From Streptomyces diastaticus subsp. diastaticus (GTDB lineage: Bacteria > Actinomycetota > Actinomycetes > Streptomycetales > Streptomycetaceae): a DNA stretch of 64,000 nucleotides. Each line of letters starts with the position of its first letter. Position 1 is the first letter of the stretch. Made by a program: the position numbers and the translations under genes. Positions 62,954-64,000 of this stretch are shown here, piece after piece. Where the stretch lies: positions 62,001-126,000 of the forward strand of contig NZ_BLLN01000001.1 of assembly GCF_011170125.1 (NCBI RefSeq), given 5' to 3'. Under the pieces are notes generated by a model. It ran no database searches. It saw nothing but the letters and a program-made list of their open reading frames with translations, and was not told the DNA's origin.

Positions 62954-64000
62954 CTACTCCTCGGCGCCCGGTGCGACCGGGTCGTTGGTCGGCAGTTCCG
63001 GGCCCGGCGGGGTCTCCGGGGGCGACTCGGGGGCCGACGGGTCACCGGTGGGCTGGTCCGAGGGGTCCGGGTCGGTCGGCTCCTCGGAGGGCGGGTCGTC
63101 GGAGGGCTCGGGGTCGCCGCTGGGCTCCGCGGGCTCCGTCTCCTCCGGCGGCGGGGGCGTCGTCGGGTCGGGTTCCGGCGGCGGGGCGACACCCGCGCCC
63201 ATGTCGGTCTCCAGCTCGAAGGCGACCGGGGTGCCCATCACGTCGAAGGTGTAGTCGGCCCAGATCCGTGCGGGGAAGCCGCCGCCGTTGACCCGGCCGC
63301 CGCCGGCCGCGCCGTGAAGCGAGACCTGCTGGCCCTTCTTCTCCATGTCCTCCCCGAAGAGGCCGACGGAGGTGACGAGCTTCGGGGTGAAGCCGGTGAA
63401 CCAGGCGGACTTGTTGTCGTCGGAGGTGCCGGTCTTGCCGGCCACGTCCTGCGCGGAGTGGCGGACCGCCGCGCCGGTGCCGTCGTCGACCACGCCGGTG
63501 AGGACGGAGGTGACGGCGTCGGCGGTGGAGCGCTTGATCACCTGCTCACCGACCGCCTTCGGCAGGTCCACGGAGCCGTCGCGGTTCTCGGCGCTCTTCA
63601 GCACGGCCGGGGTGACCAGCTTGCCGTGGTTGGCGAAGGTCGCGTAGACGCCGGCCATCTCCAGCGGGCTGGCGCCCATCGAGCCGAGCGTCTGGGCGGG
63701 GACCGCCTCCAGCCCGTCGACGTCCATGCCGAGGTCACCCGCGGTCTTCATCACCTCGTCCATGCCGACGTCGACGCCCATCTGCGCGAAGACGGAGTTG
63801 ACGGACTTGTTCATCGCCTTCTGGACGGTGACCGGACCGTAGTCGACGTCGTCCTCGTTGGGCGGCGCGTACGGCGTGGGCGAGCCCTCCAGGGGCCGTT
63901 CGCTGGTGCCGTCGTAGATGGTGCCGGCGGTGATGGCCTGGCCGTCCTGGGTCTTCGCACCGCTCTCCAGGGCGGAGGCGAGGATCAACGGCTTGAAGGT
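62954..64000 (-). CDS. Penicillin-binding protein, transpeptidase part, N-terminus off window
   Basis: The C-terminal ~348 residues of a membrane-associated transglycosylase/transpeptidase (class A-type); the gene starts beyond position 64000. The first visible residues, TFKPLILASALESG, directly follow the catalytic Ser of the SxxK motif, whose codon is just outside the window; Lys is visible. SVN at the SxN motif (KSVNSVFAQMGV) and KTG of the third box (AGKTGTSDDNKSAWFTGFTP) are present, as is FELETDMGAG past them. The protein ends in a long Pro/Glu/Asp/Ser/Thr-rich tail (about 110 residues, PEPDPTTPPPPEETEP) that probably extends into the cell wall. Role: peptidoglycan cross-linking. Confidence 0.9.
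   Translation of the reverse strand, partial: TFKPLILASALESGAKTQDGQAITAGTIYDGTSERPLEGSPTPYAPPNEDDVDYGPVTVQKAMNKSVNSVFAQMGVDVGMDEVMKTAGDLGMDVDGLEAVPAQTLGSMGASPLEMAGVYATFANHGKLVTPAVLKSAENRDGSVDLPKAVGEQVIKRSTADAVTSVLTGVVDDGTGAAVRHSAQDVAGKTGTSDDNKSAWFTGFTPKLVTSVGLFGEDMEKKGQQVSLHGAAGGGRVNGGGFPARIWADYTFDVMGTPVAFELETDMGAGVAPPPEPDPTTPPPPEETEPAEPSGDPEPSDDPPSEEPTDPDPSDQPTGDPSAPESPPETPPGPELPTNDPVAPGAEE

Overview
The window is chromosomal DNA of a Streptomyces species or a very close relative. The base composition is very G+C-rich throughout with strong third-position GC bias. Diagnostic genes are adpA with an in-frame TTA codon, the desferrioxamine genes desABCD under iron boxes, cebR-cebEFG-bglC with its CebR box, a WhiB-like protein, NsdA-type and SpoIIE/RsbU-type regulators, and many GTG/TTG starts.

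Layout, left to right. (a) 0-5 kb: two tandem paralogous small membrane proteins (one cut by the edge) and two SDR-oxidoreductase/TetR-repressor divergent pairs, each with palindromic candidate operators in the shared promoter region. (b) 5-11.5 kb: iron-regulated desferrioxamine locus: a siderophore-interacting reductase (desF) and the overlapping operon desABCD; each unit has its own 19-bp DmdR/IdeR-type box. (c) 11.5-19 kb: a DUF4429/SHOCT protein, a small unknown protein preceded by a perfect 20-bp palindrome, glmS, a universal stress protein, adpA (developmental master regulator), oligoribonuclease orn and tRNA-His. (d) 19-28 kb: an HhH protein lacking the EndoIII catalytic lysine, a DUF4232 lipoprotein, two very small proteins, then the cello-oligosaccharide regulon: CebR repressor, ABC importer CebEFG and beta-glucosidase BglC. 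(e) 28-35 kb: a two-component system, a membrane-anchored Pro-rich protein, a spermidine-synthase-like protein, a small unknown protein divergent from an NsdA-like TPR regulator, and a histidine phosphatase. (f) 35-39.5 kb: a large SF1 (Upf1/DNA2-like, COG1112-type) helicase and, just upstream of it, a remnant of a HEPN protein. This is the most accessory-looking stretch. (g) 39.5-64 kb: conserved core genes: ychF, DUF6542, ppgK, ispH, an APC permease, xseA-xseB, a nitroreductase-family malonic-semialdehyde reductase, glpX, a WhiB-like protein, a DUF1707 protein, a Ser/Thr kinase fused to an extracellular solute-binding domain, class I and class II fumarases on either side of a secreted SGNH/ricin-lectin hydrolase, a DUF402 protein, a methyltransferase, a GAF-PP2C-HATPase phosphatase, and the C-terminal two-thirds of a penicillin-binding protein running off the right edge.

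The left block resembles the SCO2780-2800 region of S. coelicolor and the right block the SCO5039-5059 region (from memory of those gene numbers). These lie on opposite arms at similar distances from oriC, so the window probably spans a breakpoint of an origin-symmetric inversion, located close to the helicase/HEPN segment. Most genes are well understood. The least explained items are the helicase with its Gly/Ala-rich zipper-like insert, the adjacent HEPN remnant, the kinase-SBP fusion and several unassigned palindromes or direct repeats in promoter regions.
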